From the NCBI GenBank assembly GCA_022315425.1, contig JAIUPT010000022.1, positions 248,001-312,000 of the forward strand: DNA of 64,000 nucleotides, in the 5' to 3' direction. Of this stretch, positions 41,219-53,515 are shown one piece after another. Position 1 is the stretch's first letter, and every line of letters starts with the position of its first letter. This stretch comes from Pseudevernia furfuracea (lineage: Eukaryota; Ascomycota; Lecanoromycetes; Lecanorales; Parmeliaceae). The translations under genes were made by a program, and so were the position numbers. The notes under the pieces are model-generated. The model had not been told where the DNA came from, made no database searches, and saw only the letters and a list, made by a program, of their open reading frames with translations.

Positions 41219-44200
41219 ATGGCGGACTCCATGTCAGATGCGGAAAAAGTAAGATAATCTTCTACTGCGGCGAAGGGTAGAGCTGATAATACCAGATCCG
41301 TAATAAACGTTTAGCAAAGCTGGATTCCCAGGCTCCTCCCGCTCAGCCAAATCCCACTGGAGAGGGTAGCACGGATAATACAGCAGCTTCACAATCCGGG
41401 CCCGCTCTCAATGCGCAAACAGCAGCCCCGCAGGAGAGAGAGCAACCAAAGCCTCAGATCAATATCTCGAGCTCGTCAAACGCCGTGAAATCGCCTGAAA
41501 ACCCATTTGCTCAACTAGGCATGCAACAAGCAAATAATGGAGCTCCTAAGATCAACATCACACCCTCGGCTGGCAGACCGGTAACGCCTAAGAAGCGTGA
41601 CCGACCAATATCTTCAGGCGGCAGATCGAGCTCAAGGGCAGGGGAGACCTTGGAGCAGTGGGAAGATCGAGTACTGGGGAACCTATTCAGAATTACACTA
41701 TGGGAGGAGCACAGCCACGATGCTCATGGAAATCCGCTACAATCTCTACCGGGTACCCGTCTGGATCTGGAGGACTCTGGTCAATCGGTCAGACTGAGTG
41801 TGGGAATGTTGGACCAAGCTCTGCTGGAAGCAGCGTCGAACCTGAAGCAGGGAATCATGCCTCTGGACTACTTAATGGGATGTTGGAAGCGAGTCTCCAG
41901 ACAATTCAAGCCGTTGAGGAAAGCTGGAGATGAAGACCCTAAGGCCGTAATAATAAAGGAGGCCAGAAGACTGTGCATGAGCTACTGCATTTTTGCGATT
42001 ACCATGCCTTATATGTTTGGGTGAGTGTGTACCCCCCTTGCAATATGATCCCGCAATCCTAATCATGGAGTAGTCTTGAGTCACCCGCATCCAGTCCCCT
42101 TACACCACATCTCCTAGTAGATGATCCAGAGGACGACAGATTCGTTGATCTCGAGTTTCTCCAGGAGGCTGTCGCTCGGTTCCCAGAAGATGATACAGCC
42201 CAAGACGCTCTAGTGGGTGCGATAGAAGATTTGAGCCGGCAATTAGCTGTCATGAATATGAACAATGACTTCAAACCGTACATATTGGTGGGATCTAGGC
42301 CGACACGAATTTTCTCAGGCATCGCTAATTGATCGATAGGCATTACGGAAAATGGTTGAACATTCCGCAATAGTCAACGCTCTTGTTCATTCGCCAAGGT
42401 TTCTTCCATCGTCCATCTCAGCCGCATTACTGGAGGCTGGCACGCTACTCGGCCCTTTCTTTGCTATTTCGCCTTTGCAAGCGGACGTCACTACTAATTA
42501 CTTTTCAAATCCTACATCTCGCGATAAGGCATACATCCTGAATTCCCAAAGAGCCTTAAGGCTCACAATTCAGACCCACCAGACGGATCTTCTGGATATT
42601 GCTAATAAAATCATCAGAACAAGCAAGGAGGCTAGGGACAAAATGCTTGATTGGTTTGCCTTGTGTGTCAATGTCAATCACAAACGCCGTGCACTGCAAG
42701 TAGACAAGAAGCTAGTCTCTTCCGACGGTTTCATGATCAATGTCACTGTGTGCCTGGATCAGCTGTGCGAGCCCTTCATGGATGCATCATTTTCCAAAAT
42801 CGACCGCATAGACGTTGATTATCTACGCCGCTCGCCACGGGTTGATATCAAAGACGAAACAAAGCTGAACGCCGACCAGAATGCCTCTGATAAATTCTAC
42901 AGTAATCCTGCCGAGGGTACTTCGAACTTCATATCAGAAATCTTCTTTCTGACACTTGCTGCACATCACTACGGAACAGAGTCTACCAACTCGATGTTAA
43001 GCACACTTGATAAGGAGCTTGAGCGTATGAGAAATCATCTTAAGGATATCGAGCTTGACCGGCATAAGTTCGTTAGCAACCCAGCTAGGTTGAACATGTT
43101 CGAGGATGCCATCAAGAAGTACAAGGATCAGATCGACAAGGGCATGTCTTACAAGCTCTCAGTGGAAGGAGTCTTGCTTGACGATGTGACACAAGCACGA
43201 TCCATGCAATTCATGCGCTATGTCATCGTATGGCTATTACGGCTTGTGGCTCCCGGTCAAGATTTTCCAAAACGCCCGCTGAAGCTGCCTTTGCCCGAGG
43301 AACAGCCAGAGGTTTTTAAATGCTTACCTGAATATTTTCTGGAGGATGTTGTGGGCAACTTCAAGTTCATAATGAGGAATATGCCTCAGATCATTACGTC
43401 GACGCAGAGTGATGAGCTGGTCATGCTCTGCATCACGTTCCTTCGAAGCTCAGAATACATCAAGAATCCATATCTCAAGTCCGGTTTGGTTACCATCATG
43501 TTCCGTGGCATCTGGCCAGTTTACAATCGGTCTAAAGGAGTACTAGGAGACCTGCTAAATTCTCTACCTTTCGCTACGGACCACTTACTCCACGCGTTGA
43601 TGAAATTCTACATCGAGGTCGAGAATACAGGCGCGCACACACAGTTCTACGACAAGTTCAATATACGCTACGAAATCTTCCAGATCATCAAGTGCATCTG
43701 GTCAAACCCAATCTACCGCCAACATCTCTCCGACGAAGCCAAAATCAATCTTGACTTCTTCGTCCGCTTTGTCAATCTCCTTCTTAATGACGTTACATTC
43801 GTCCTGGATGAATCGCTGACGGCGTTTCTACAAATACACAACCTGCAACAAGAGCTCAAGCGTTCAGCAGACATGGAGCAAAACGTCCGTTCGGAGAAAG
43901 AAGAGGCGCTTTCACAGGCTCAAGGGAAAGCGAAGTCTTATATGCAGCTCACTAATGAGACGGTAGCCATGCTGAAGCTCTTCACTGAGGCTTTAGCAGA
44001 CTCGTTCACAATGCCCGAAATTGTACAGCGACTGGCAGACATGCTGGACTACAATCTTGATGCGATGGTAGGCCGGAAGAGCACAGACTTGATTGTCGAG
44101 AACCCATCGCAGTATAGCTTCGAACCTAGAGTACTACTCTCCGAGATTGCAGACGTCTACTTGAACCTCAAAGACAAAGAGAATTTCGTCTACGCCGTAG

Positions 44201-44745
44201 CAAGGGATGGGCGGTCATATAAGCCTGCCAATCTTGACCATGCAGCCAGCATCCTCGCAAGGTATGCTTTGAAATCACAGGAGGAATTGGCGGCTTGGAG
44301 ATCTCTAGGGGAGAAGTTCAGGAGGGCGAAAGAGGCGGACGACCAAGCTGAAGAGGATCTGGGCGAAATCCCTGATGAGTTCTTGGGTGAGCTCACCCAG
44401 CTCTCCATATATACTAGGCTTCGTCATACTAATGGCTTTTCCAGACCCCTTAATGTTTACGTTGATGCAAGATCCCGTCATTCTACCTACATCAAAAACA
44501 TCCGTTGACCGATCCACGATTCGATCCCATCTCCTAAGCGATCCCAACGATCCGTTCAATCGGTCGCCTCTCAAGATTGAGGATGTTGTTCCTGGTAAGT
44601 TGGACTCCACGTATATTATGAAAGGTTTTCGATACTAAAATATGGCCTAGACACTGATCTCTATGACCGCATCCAAGCCTTTAAAATGGAGAGGAAGGGA
44701 AGTAAGCTTGCTAATACCAACGTCATGGATGAGACGCTAGGCTAG
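41219..44745 (+). CDS. UFD2: Ufd2-type E4 ubiquitin chain-elongation factor (U-box)
   Basis: Six exons, join(41219..41248, 41296..42020, 42074..42287, 42340..44386, 44445..44594, 44651..44745), give 1086 residues, normal for Ufd2. A disordered Ser/Gln-rich N-terminus is followed by the Ufd2 core (EQWEDRVLGNLFRITLWEE, FPEDDTAQDALVGAIEDLSRQL, FFLTLAAHHYG). The C-terminal U-box reads DPLMFTLMQDPVILPTS, VDRSTIRSHLLSDPNDPFNR and PLKIEDVVPDTDLYDRIQAF, and it is split by an intron. Ufd2 extends ubiquitin chains on substrates delivered with Cdc48. The first exon has only 10 codons. Every intron is 47-58 nt and all junctions keep phase. Confidence 0.96.
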
Positions 44746-45485
44746 TTTAGAAAAGCGCTGCGTTCTCCTAGGAGCACGATGAATCGATGGCGAACGAGAA
44801 CATGAGCATTTAGATGCGTGCATGGCGTTGGGGAGATGCATAGGGAGAAGATAAACTTCGGTCATATTCATTTCGGGGCTTGGCATTTCTATGCGGATGC
44901 CGAACTTGCAAAGAGTCGGTATTGGGTAGAAGACACGGAAGTTCTCTTGCCTTCACTGGATCGGTTTATAGTGAATCTTACTCTAGTATTACAACACATC
45001 ACGGCTTTCAATGTAGTACCTTTCACTCACTGCGAAGGTTGATCGCACTCCTTTGGCTGGCTCGGCAGGCCCGAGTCATAGGGCTGAATACAGTTGCTAG
45101 AGCGACGGTGGAGGGGTAAACAGCGCTGCATTCCCACGTTTAATCGACGAATCATGCATCACGGTGACCCAAGGACCTGGTTGATAACTTGCATTAGCTT
45201 TGCAGGCTGCGATTTGGCCTCGAACACAATCTAGCATTGCCTTGCTGCGACCTGCCACGTTCTTCGAAGATCCTTCCTCCTCATTGGTGCCCCTCTATTT
45301 ATTGCCAGCCATTCTGTCAGCATCAACAACTTAATTTACCTGAACAGCTATACAATAATTGCTGCAATCGATTCGAATCTCAGAAAGAATCGGCAATGAC
45401 AGTGCCTTGAAGAACAGAGAAGCATGCCTGGTTGAAGGACCACCGGCACCCAGTGCTGCAGCATTGCATATTTTTTGGGCCTATA
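44746..45485. other. intergenic stretch
   Basis: It contains the UFD2 3' region and the promoter of the Kelch-protein gene. A short upstream exon of that gene could lie in the last 150 bases, where an ATG at 45397 and a CAG acceptor-like site near 45466 are present. I cannot confirm it. Confidence 0.45.
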
Positions 45486-48296
45486 ATGGCAACCTTTCCC
45501 TACAACCCTACAAGAGTCTTGTCTTCGCCCACCTCGGATGATTTAGTATACATCTTTCAATCTGGTATATCGGGCTCCACCAGCTCCCAGCTACTCGCGC
45601 TGAACACAACGAGCACGCTCGGCGCTACAAATCTTCCCTGCTCAACCATTTCTCAAACGCTCCCTTTTCTAGACGGACCGCAAAGTGCCTACATATCCAC
45701 AATTGACGATAACGGGAACATATTAGTGTACGCTGGCAACTGCAGTGATGCAGCGGAAGGGTCCACGTTCTGGCAATTCACTCCTGAGAGCCAAAGCTCG
45801 AATCTCAACGGAACATGGGAAGAGATAGACCTATCAATAGGAGGAGTGAGCGGTAACAATGTTCTTGACGGTGCGAACTATCTTGCAGCAGCTCTGGCCT
45901 TCTCCAGTACGGTCAATGCCACCTCTGAGATGTACGTTTTTGGAGGGATGTGCCCCAACTCGACGTTTACAACTGCAGATAATTGGATACAAGCGGCGTA
46001 TTATTCCAACAGCATGTTGACCATACAACCCGAGTCTTCCCCAGCTTCATCGTATGACCTAGGTATCACATCAAGCAGAGGGCCACCAATCGCAGAGGCT
46101 GGGTTCACCATCACTCCACTCATGCCAACCTTTTTCAATTCAGGGAACGACAATACGACCCGATCTCAAAATCGGAATTTCGTCCTGCTTGGAGGCCATA
46201 CGCAAGCAGCGTTCATCAATATGTCCCAAGTGGCGCTCTTCTCATTGCCCGAACAAAGCTGGAGCTTCTTGCCTATAGATTCACCAGCAGACAACCCAAA
46301 TACAGACCTCGCGATGAGAGACTCGACCGCGGTCGACCCGAGATCCGGTCATACAGCCATACTCACCTCAGATGGAAAGAGAGTCATTGTTTTTGGCGGA
46401 TGGGTTGGAGATGTGACAAACCTAGCAGATCCGCAATTGGCAGTCCTCGAACTTGGGCAAGGATATGGTGGGAGTGGCGACTGGCAGTGGAGCATACCAA
46501 GCCAGACTGGGCCAGGTCTTGCTGACGGAACAGGAATATATGGTCATGGTGCTACGTTGCTTCCCGGTGATGTGATGATGATTGTCGGAGGATATCAAAT
46601 CCCAGCCTCCAGCGGTTCGAAAAGGAAAAGAGCGGACCCTTCTGCAAGTGCCAATACTTACTTTTTCAACACAACATCAAACACTTGGATCACAAGCTAT
46701 GCTCACCCAACAATCGCGACTGGCCATGGATCTTCTAATAGCCCCGGCGCCGATTCGAATGCTGCTTCGAAGAAAGCTGGACTAGGAGCCGGACTCACTC
46801 TTGGCATCTTGGCGATCATCATGGTCATCGTAGTATACTTCTGGTACAGTCGTCGATTAAAACGTCGCAGAGATGCACGGGAAGATGAGTTGCGCCACCT
46901 GTCAGCTAGTGCGCATGGGATGCGCTTGTTGAATGATGGCCCTAGCGCTACTCCAGGCAGGCCAGACGAAATGACGACTATGGATTGGGCACAAGGCAAT
47001 CAAGTGTCACGAGACCCGCAGCCCCGGCCGCCTGGTTCTAGCGGATATGTTAATGGAGCTGGCCGTAGCGAGCCTAATGCCGAAAGGACAGGCCTACTCT
47101 TTGAGATCCCAAGTCCTACACGAGGTTTGCGAAGGTCTCTATACTCTCGAGGAACGTACCAGCCCGCACCACGGTATGAAGATGGACGACAAACTCCCGG
47201 ATTCAGTACTATCCACCCAATCGATGAGCGTGACGAGTATGATGAAAAACTTGTCGACGGAACACAGTCGGGACACAACGAAATGATGCAAGGAGACGGT
47301 TACAACGTGCTTAGCCATGTCCCGGTTCTTGACCCTTTCCAAGATCCGGCAGGCGGTTCACGAACACCTTCACCACAGTCACCGCAGGAAAGAGAGCATG
47401 AAATCCGCAACTGGGTCTCTGACTGGACAGTTGCGAATGCAATGATGCACTCCCAGGTGGGACGACTCTCTCCTGAGAAGAATGATCGAACATCTTCGAC
47501 GCTTAGTGACCAATCTTCTCGTTCTGGCTTATCGTCTCATTCGATACAGAACTCGGTCGGAAACGTCAGCAGAAGCCTATCACAGCGCTCGGCGGCGCTG
47601 TTTAGTACGACTGCCTACCGCTCCACAAATGATACCACACCCTCAGATCACTTACAAAGCGCATCACAACGTTACAGTCCTGAGCATCGGCGGTCCCGGT
47701 CCTTGACTCTCGACCTAGTTCCACAGCGGACCGCTGTTTCCGACAATTTCGCCGCCGCAGGTCCGTCTTTCCCTCAACTGCAATCGGAGGGCGAGGCATT
47801 GCTTGGCGAATATCCGAGCTCCGGAGGACCATCCCCAACAAGAAGTCATAGTCGAACAAGGGGCTGGATGGGGAGTGTACGTCGCGCATTCTCTGGACTA
47901 GATCGAAGCGCTTCGACGTCGCCGGAAAACACAACTAGTAATTCGTCTTCGCCAACTAAACGCAGATTCACAGAAGGTGGACTGCCTCGGCGAGCGGCCA
48001 GCACAGGCGCTATGTTCTGGCAGAAAAGACAAGGGGCAAAGGACTGGGACGTTGGCGAGCAGGAAAGAGGCAGACGTGGTGACAATGATCAGGATGGAAG
48101 TGAGGAAGAATGGGATGTTGAATCTGCAGTGGAAAAAAGGGTGGTACAGGTGATGTTCACGGTGCCAAAAGAGAAGCTACGGGTGGTTAACCGGGGGCCT
48201 GACGGCGACGGTGAAAGTACCTTCAGCGCTGAGGTTAAAGAGGCAGGTGGTGGAGTGGAGGATGTCGACAAGGGAAAAGGGAAGGAAGAAGAATGA
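45486..48296 (+). CDS. Kelch/beta-propeller single-pass membrane protein
   Basis: The ATG at 45486 gives 936 residues; the frame is open further 5' from a non-ATG codon. The first 400 residues are extracellular-looking, rich in NxS/T sites, with Kelch-type strands (EMYVFGGMCPNSTF, NFVLLGGHTQ, KRVIVFGGWVGD, DVMMIVGGYQ). Residues about 430-455 (AGLGAGLTLGILAIIMVIVVYFWYS region) form one membrane span, followed by a basic stop-transfer cluster RRLKRRRD. The 480-residue cytoplasmic tail is Ser-rich and disordered. I do not see a signal peptide, which family members normally have, so a small upstream exon may be missing. It is probably a cell-surface sensor or cell-wall protein; its function is not known. 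Confidence 0.8.
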   Translation: MATFPYNPTRVLSSPTSDDLVYIFQSGISGSTSSQLLALNTTSTLGATNLPCSTISQTLPFLDGPQSAYISTIDDNGNILVYAGNCSDAAEGSTFWQFTPESQSSNLNGTWEEIDLSIGGVSGNNVLDGANYLAAALAFSSTVNATSEMYVFGGMCPNSTFTTADNWIQAAYYSNSMLTIQPESSPASSYDLGITSSRGPPIAEAGFTITPLMPTFFNSGNDNTTRSQNRNFVLLGGHTQAAFINMSQVALFSLPEQSWSFLPIDSPADNPNTDLAMRDSTAVDPRSGHTAILTSDGKRVIVFGGWVGDVTNLADPQLAVLELGQGYGGSGDWQWSIPSQTGPGLADGTGIYGHGATLLPGDVMMIVGGYQIPASSGSKRKRADPSASANTYFFNTTSNTWITSYAHPTIATGHGSSNSPGADSNAASKKAGLGAGLTLGILAIIMVIVVYFWYSRRLKRRRDAREDELRHLSASAHGMRLLNDGPSATPGRPDEMTTMDWAQGNQVSRDPQPRPPGSSGYVNGAGRSEPNAERTGLLFEIPSPTRGLRRSLYSRGTYQPAPRYEDGRQTPGFSTIHPIDERDEYDEKLVDGTQSGHNEMMQGDGYNVLSHVPVLDPFQDPAGGSRTPSPQSPQEREHEIRNWVSDWTVANAMMHSQVGRLSPEKNDRTSSTLSDQSSRSGLSSHSIQNSVGNVSRSLSQRSAALFSTTAYRSTNDTTPSDHLQSASQRYSPEHRRSRSLTLDLVPQRTAVSDNFAAAGPSFPQLQSEGEALLGEYPSSGGPSPTRSHSRTRGWMGSVRRAFSGLDRSASTSPENTTSNSSSPTKRRFTEGGLPRRAASTGAMFWQKRQGAKDWDVGEQERGRRGDNDQDGSEEEWDVESAVEKRVVQVMFTVPKEKLRVVNRGPDGDGESTFSAEVKEAGGGVEDVDKGKGKEEE

Positions 48297-49951
48297 TGCG
48301 TTCTAGCCTTGGAGACATTCCTGCATGATGCGATACTGCTCTCGTTCATGTTGATTACATAGGGGGAAGAATATATGGGGCAAATTGTCTTATGGGAGGA
48401 CATGTGGGATGTTATTAGTGGCAATGTCAGCGAGCGTGTCCGCATAGAGCATGTCATCTGCCTCAATTTCGAAATCGAGTCGGACGTCACATCATCATTT
48501 GCGTTGTATTCTACCTACTCACGACGACATGAGCAAACGCTGGTTGTCTGCCTCACAGAGCCAGAGAGTGAAAAACGAGGCTGTGCTCAGGCAGCGGGTC
48601 CGCAGCGTAGAGAAACGGAGATGAAACGAACGAAGAAGTGAGGTCAGAGCAGGAGGTAGCAAGGAGGCTGAGCGCATGAGCTATCGAGGGACTTGTAGTC
48701 AGCTATTGTCGTCTAATAACATACTTCTTACTTCTAACGCCCTTGGACTGCATCATGGGCGAGGAAAGGGGGGATCCTTTTTCTTTTTCATCATTTGACG
48801 CTAGGTAAGGCAATGCAGGCTTCCTCCGGCTGAATAAGGTTTAGCCGGTAATCTTGTAGACGCCGGGAATTCGACTCCAGGAGAGGATGAGACTGAGAGA
48901 AGTGTTGTACCAAGTAAATCTGTTTCTATTCCTGTCATTGTCGCATCGTCTATATCTTCATCTTCATCCCAGTGTCTTGAATCGTCATCACCAACATCAA
49001 TTTTTTACTCGCTAAACATATCCATCTTATCCACTCACCCACAAGCACAAGCGCTCCGTCCCTGATAGCCCATACACGCCCATACACGCCCATACCCTCC
49101 GACCAACCCACCAAGTACCAACTTCAGCCGTCAGCCGAAAACAAATCACATTAGGTATGGAGCCTCTACTTGCCCTATCTCATGAATTTGCGCAGCCTCA
49201 GGGCTTAGACTCTGATGTTCATTCGTGCCTTGTTCATGAGACTTTGATGCTAACACGTTCATTTCCATCGAATAGGGTTCCACCACCCTGCTCTCATCAG
49301 TCAATAATAATAAAGTCATAACACCTTGCTACCCGCATAGTCTCCACCCAACCCTAACGCTTCAATTTCCGCCAGTACATCAGAATTCCTACCCGTTTGG
49401 TGCGAACCTTCTCCATCACACCTTGCGGAGCGCCCGAATACAAGAGTAAGGTAGGGCTGCCTACCCTAATATCCATCATATCAACACACAAGGCTACCCC
49501 CTTGGAATCTACAAAAATTCACTGCCCATAAGATCGCTCGCCACAGTTGAATCTCCATGCGCATTCCACTTGGAGTCAGCTCCTAGAAGCGGAGGAAAAC
49601 ATCCCTTTGGACCCTCCCCCCCACAATAGAGACACACAACAACGGCCGATCCCGCTCGAAACAGTGTTTCTGCCTGAAACAGACGCTGATCGCCAACTGT
49701 CCGCCCCCATCCCAAGAGGCGAGCAAAGGAGGCATTGCTCAGCGTTCCTCCTCTTTCCAGGAGGACTCCCACCAACTACCCCTGCACAGCCTCAAGACAC
49801 AACATCAAAGCTCTCGAGCGCACTGAAGCAGATCTTCAAGAGCGCCCCACATCGTTCAAAGTCTACCTTACGCAGCCTATTAAGCACGCGACAGCTGGTT
49901 CAGCCGAGCGCTTCTTCGATCTGACAAAAGCATATAGCAACCTCGTCAACT
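48297..49951. other. long intergenic region and leader of CRZ1
   Basis: It holds about 1.65 kb without a supported gene. Three copies of CCCATACACG-like sequence occur at 49066..49095. A palindrome GGTAGG-GCTG-CCTACC stands near 49450..49466. Several open frames between 49509 and 50007 overlap each other on both strands and have no domain. Transcription-factor genes of this class often have long leaders with upstream ATGs, which fits. Confidence 0.5.
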
Positions 49952-52260
49952 ATGATGGAAACACAACAACACCGTGGGAGGTCTTCGTCGGCCAGCCGCC
50001 AGTCTGACCCACGTATAAGACATTCTCCATCGCCACAAGATCGTCATGACCAATCATCACCTTCAGGCCTTCCCACCGCCTCTACAAACTTCACATCTCA
50101 GTCTTTCGACTCGAACATCTCCCCTACAGCCGGGACCGGTCTACAGTACGGCTTGTCTCCCTCATATATGAATGGGTCTTCCTTGCAACCGCAGTTTCAG
50201 CAACACGTACTACCTAGCAACGACTTCAATGATCAAAGGTTCGTGCAGTCATATCAGCAGAATGGCCTAGATTCGACTTTTGGGCAAGACTCTTCACACA
50301 TCAATAGTCCACCAGAGGGTCCGTCATATCAATCAGATCCGCTTGGGCTGGGTGCCAACCTCTCAGACTTCCGCCAACAACAAGGCTTCACTGTGAAGCA
50401 GGAACAGTCCTACGAAAACAGCTTCATTCTAGACCCCCAATTGGACCCGCCTCAGCAGAACCACATAAACCCTGCAGACATTATGAGTAACATGTCCTCG
50501 CCGCAAAATATCAACCCAACCCCGCCAAGCCTAATGCCGCCAGATGCACATTCGTCAGGGCCCGCTTCCCCAATTGCGAATCAGGGCCAGCAATGGTCTC
50601 CACATCATTCTCGACATGCTTCCCTAGATCCCTCCGCTGCCTTCACGAATGGGCACCAATCAGCGGAATGGTCGGGAATGCTCACAGGATCGCAATTCCA
50701 GAATCACCGGCGGGCTCCATCAGAGCATTCCGATGTCTCATCTTCCGTGGCACCTTCGCCTTACATGGCACAGCAAGATACTTTCGAGGGCTTCGACCAG
50801 AACCCATCGCCAATGTTGAATGCAGAGCAGGACGACCAGCTTTACCAAGGAGGCCTAGGCATCGAGTCGTTTACCCTGTCAGAACCACAGCAGCAGAGGC
50901 ATAGCCCTAGACACAGCCCTTTCGTGTCACCGCGCATGTCCCCTCAGCCCGGACTAGGTCTTGCGCAAGAAAATAACTTTATGCCTTTGTCTCAAGCAAA
51001 CAACAACTTCAATGGAGGTCCTGGATCCGAGTTATTCACCACCAACCAATCCGAATCCTTTCCTCCGTTCCACCCAGAAGAGAGGTTAGGGTCAAACGAC
51101 ATGGGTCAGGCTGCGCAAATGGTACCACCCGAAATCAACGTTGAATATGCACCCACAACGCGTCAGCAAAGCTTTGAGCCGCCAAGATATGAGCAGTCTG
51201 ATATGGATGCATTGAGTCCCCCTGATAGAGGTGACGTTCGCCCTGTTCCATTCTTGAATTGCACGTGCTGACAATAGCAGGTCGAAAAGGGCGCATGCGT
51301 GCCAAATCAGATACCAACTTATACTCACGCCCAGTAACTCCCAGCTCTTCACACTCGACCTTGGGCTCCACCGACTCACAAATCGATCAACGACATCGAT
51401 CTCTCTCGCCATATGACATGGGTTATACCGCTAGCGTTTCCAGCTCCAGAGAAACTTCGCCCGCGCCTAGGTCACCATCTCGCCGCTCGTCGACCTCTTC
51501 GATCCCAAACCGTGACTACATTCTCGAGCTTGCCGACCCGACACGACCACCTGCTTCTGGAACGGAAAAGCGTATTCAAAAACATCCTGCTACATTCCAA
51601 TGTACCCTCTGCCCCAAGAAGTTTACTCGTGCTTACAATCTCCGATCGCATCTTCGCACTCATACGGACGAGCGACCATTCGTATGCACAGTCTGTGGCA
51701 AGGCTTTCGCTCGTCAACATGATCGCAAGAGGCACGAGGGATTGCACAGCGGAGAAAAGAAGTTTGTTTGCCGTGGTGAGCTTGGCACAGGCGGCAGCTG
51801 GGGATGCGGCAGAAGATTTGCTCGTGCGGACGCTCTCGGCAGGCATTTCCGAAGCGAAGCTGGCAGAGTGTGCATCAAGCCATTGCTAGACGAAGAGGCA
51901 ATGGAGCGGCAGCGTGTGTTTGACGAGCAGATGATGAACCAGAGCATGCAAGCTGGTGGTATGGCGCCTCAACCACCTATAAATGGCAATCAGAATGGTG
52001 GCTTTGCTCTACCGGCGGCGCTACTATTGCAGTACCCGGCTTTGCAGGGTCTGCAGTGGGATCAGCTAGGTCAGCCTGGACCTGGTGATGAAGGGGAGAT
52101 GAGTGGAAGGAGCAGCTTTGATGCCAGTAGCGGTAACGAGTACTTTGACGAGGCGGAGGAAGCTGGTTATGTGAGTGGGCCTGGTACGGCCTACTCGACC
52201 AATAATGGGTGGGAAGGTGATGTAAATGGGAGGGGCTGGGCGAGTGACTATGGAGAGTGA
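49952..52260 (+). CDS. CRZ1: calcineurin-responsive C2H2 zinc-finger factor (Crz1/CrzA)
   Basis: Exons join(49952..51230, 51281..52260) give 752 residues. The N-terminal 430 residues are Gln/Ser/Pro-rich, starting MMETQQHRGRSSSASRQ. The DNA-binding part lies in exon 2: finger one CTLCPKKFTRAYNLRSHLRTH, finger two CTVCGKAFARQHDRKRHEGLH, and a third atypical finger with a long Cys-Cys spacing (CRGELGTGGSWGCGRRFARADALGRH). This arrangement is characteristic of Crz1/CrzA. Calcineurin dephosphorylates the factor, which then enters the nucleus and activates calcium- and cell-wall-stress genes. I could not pick out a clear calcineurin docking motif by eye. The intron is 50 nt, GTGACG to AATAGCAG. 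The C-terminus is acidic and Gly-rich. Confidence 0.93.
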
Positions 52261-53515
52261 ATTATCGACGGCTGTATCATGATGCATATGTGTCATGGGT
52301 CCTGTTTTATGCTGTTTCATTATGTCGGTCATTCTTTTCGGAGGACATATACCCATTGCTGTTGGGATGCTGGACGGATATAATCACGACGCTGGCTTCC
52401 ATGGGGAAGAAGCTCAGGATAGGCGCAAGTATTACGACGATTTTATGGTGGCTGCTGTTACATATGCGAGCGACGGCGGGGATCTGGATAGACATGCTTG
52501 TTGCATAGCCTTTTCATTAATCATGGAGAGTTTAGTGTCTAAATCGTAAATACATCCGTCACATTGAAGGACTCGCAGTAAATGGCCCGGCGGTGCAAGC
52601 TCGGAGAATGAAATTGTAGCAGCACCAGTGAGGAGTGGAAAGGAACAAGTGTGAAGAAGAAGGGAAAGGGAAATAATTTGGGCATACAAGTACTCTACTC
52701 CGGTGTATTGGTTCAACAGTGGTGAGGCAAAAGAAGAGGCCTCTACAATGGCCGAGGCTAAGGTAATGCCGGGGATACGAATCCGGATTTTGATGCACGC
52801 CACAGGATTCTTGTCAGCTGGACAAGGTCTCTCAATGTAGATAAAGAAAGACAGAAAGAAAGAAAGAAAGAGAGAGAGAAGAAGATCAGAAGTGAAGGAC
52901 GGAATAGAAATGGAGTGTCTTATAGTTAGAAAAAGAAGTCAGGGTTTGATTGCCACAGTCAAATGAAAAGAGCCGGCATATAGCATATACGAGTACCTCT
53001 CAGCCTTGTTTAGAAAGTCACGCCGTTGCCTGGGCCGCAAGCAAGAAATCAGCCAATCAACAGCGGGGATTCCTTCTTTAACCCACACAAGATAACCGCC
53101 TCGTCGAACAACTCTTCGAACTCCCCCATAATCTTATAATCTACCACCAAACCTCCACCAAACATCACACGAGCACCCTCTTTCTCCTCCTCTTCTTCTT
53201 CTTCTACTTACTACTTCTACCACTTCAATTTCCATTGGGCAATTGTCCTCAAAAACAACAAGAACTGCATAGATAGAGTGGACACCACAACCTACCTCCC
53301 GCAAGCACCTAGCCTGTGTTCTTCTAAATGTACGTCCCTCTTACCGAACATCAAACCTTTTCCGCTCAACAACAACCTCCACCCCTACCATCACTACTCA
53401 ACACCCTTCACCCTCTCAAACCTTACACCCTCTCATCTGCGCAATATATACTGCTACACCTACTTACCTCTTATCCAAACAAGGCCCATCGTGCTGACGT
53501 GTACACCCGTATAGC
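52261..53515. other. intergenic region and RHO1 leader
   Basis: No gene is supported. A GA-rich microsatellite run (GAAA and GA units) lies at 52846..52886. A CT-rich tract at 53178..53222 precedes RHO1 and is typical of strong fungal promoters and leaders. Confidence 0.55.

Noticed and set aside
48840..48890. tRNA-like T-arm (GGGAATTCGACTCC)
   Set aside because: No matching acceptor stem, D-arm or anticodon arm could be found around it.
49509..50007. Overlapping frames just before CRZ1
   Set aside because: Several frames on both strands overlap with no domain; the region is better explained as the CRZ1 leader.
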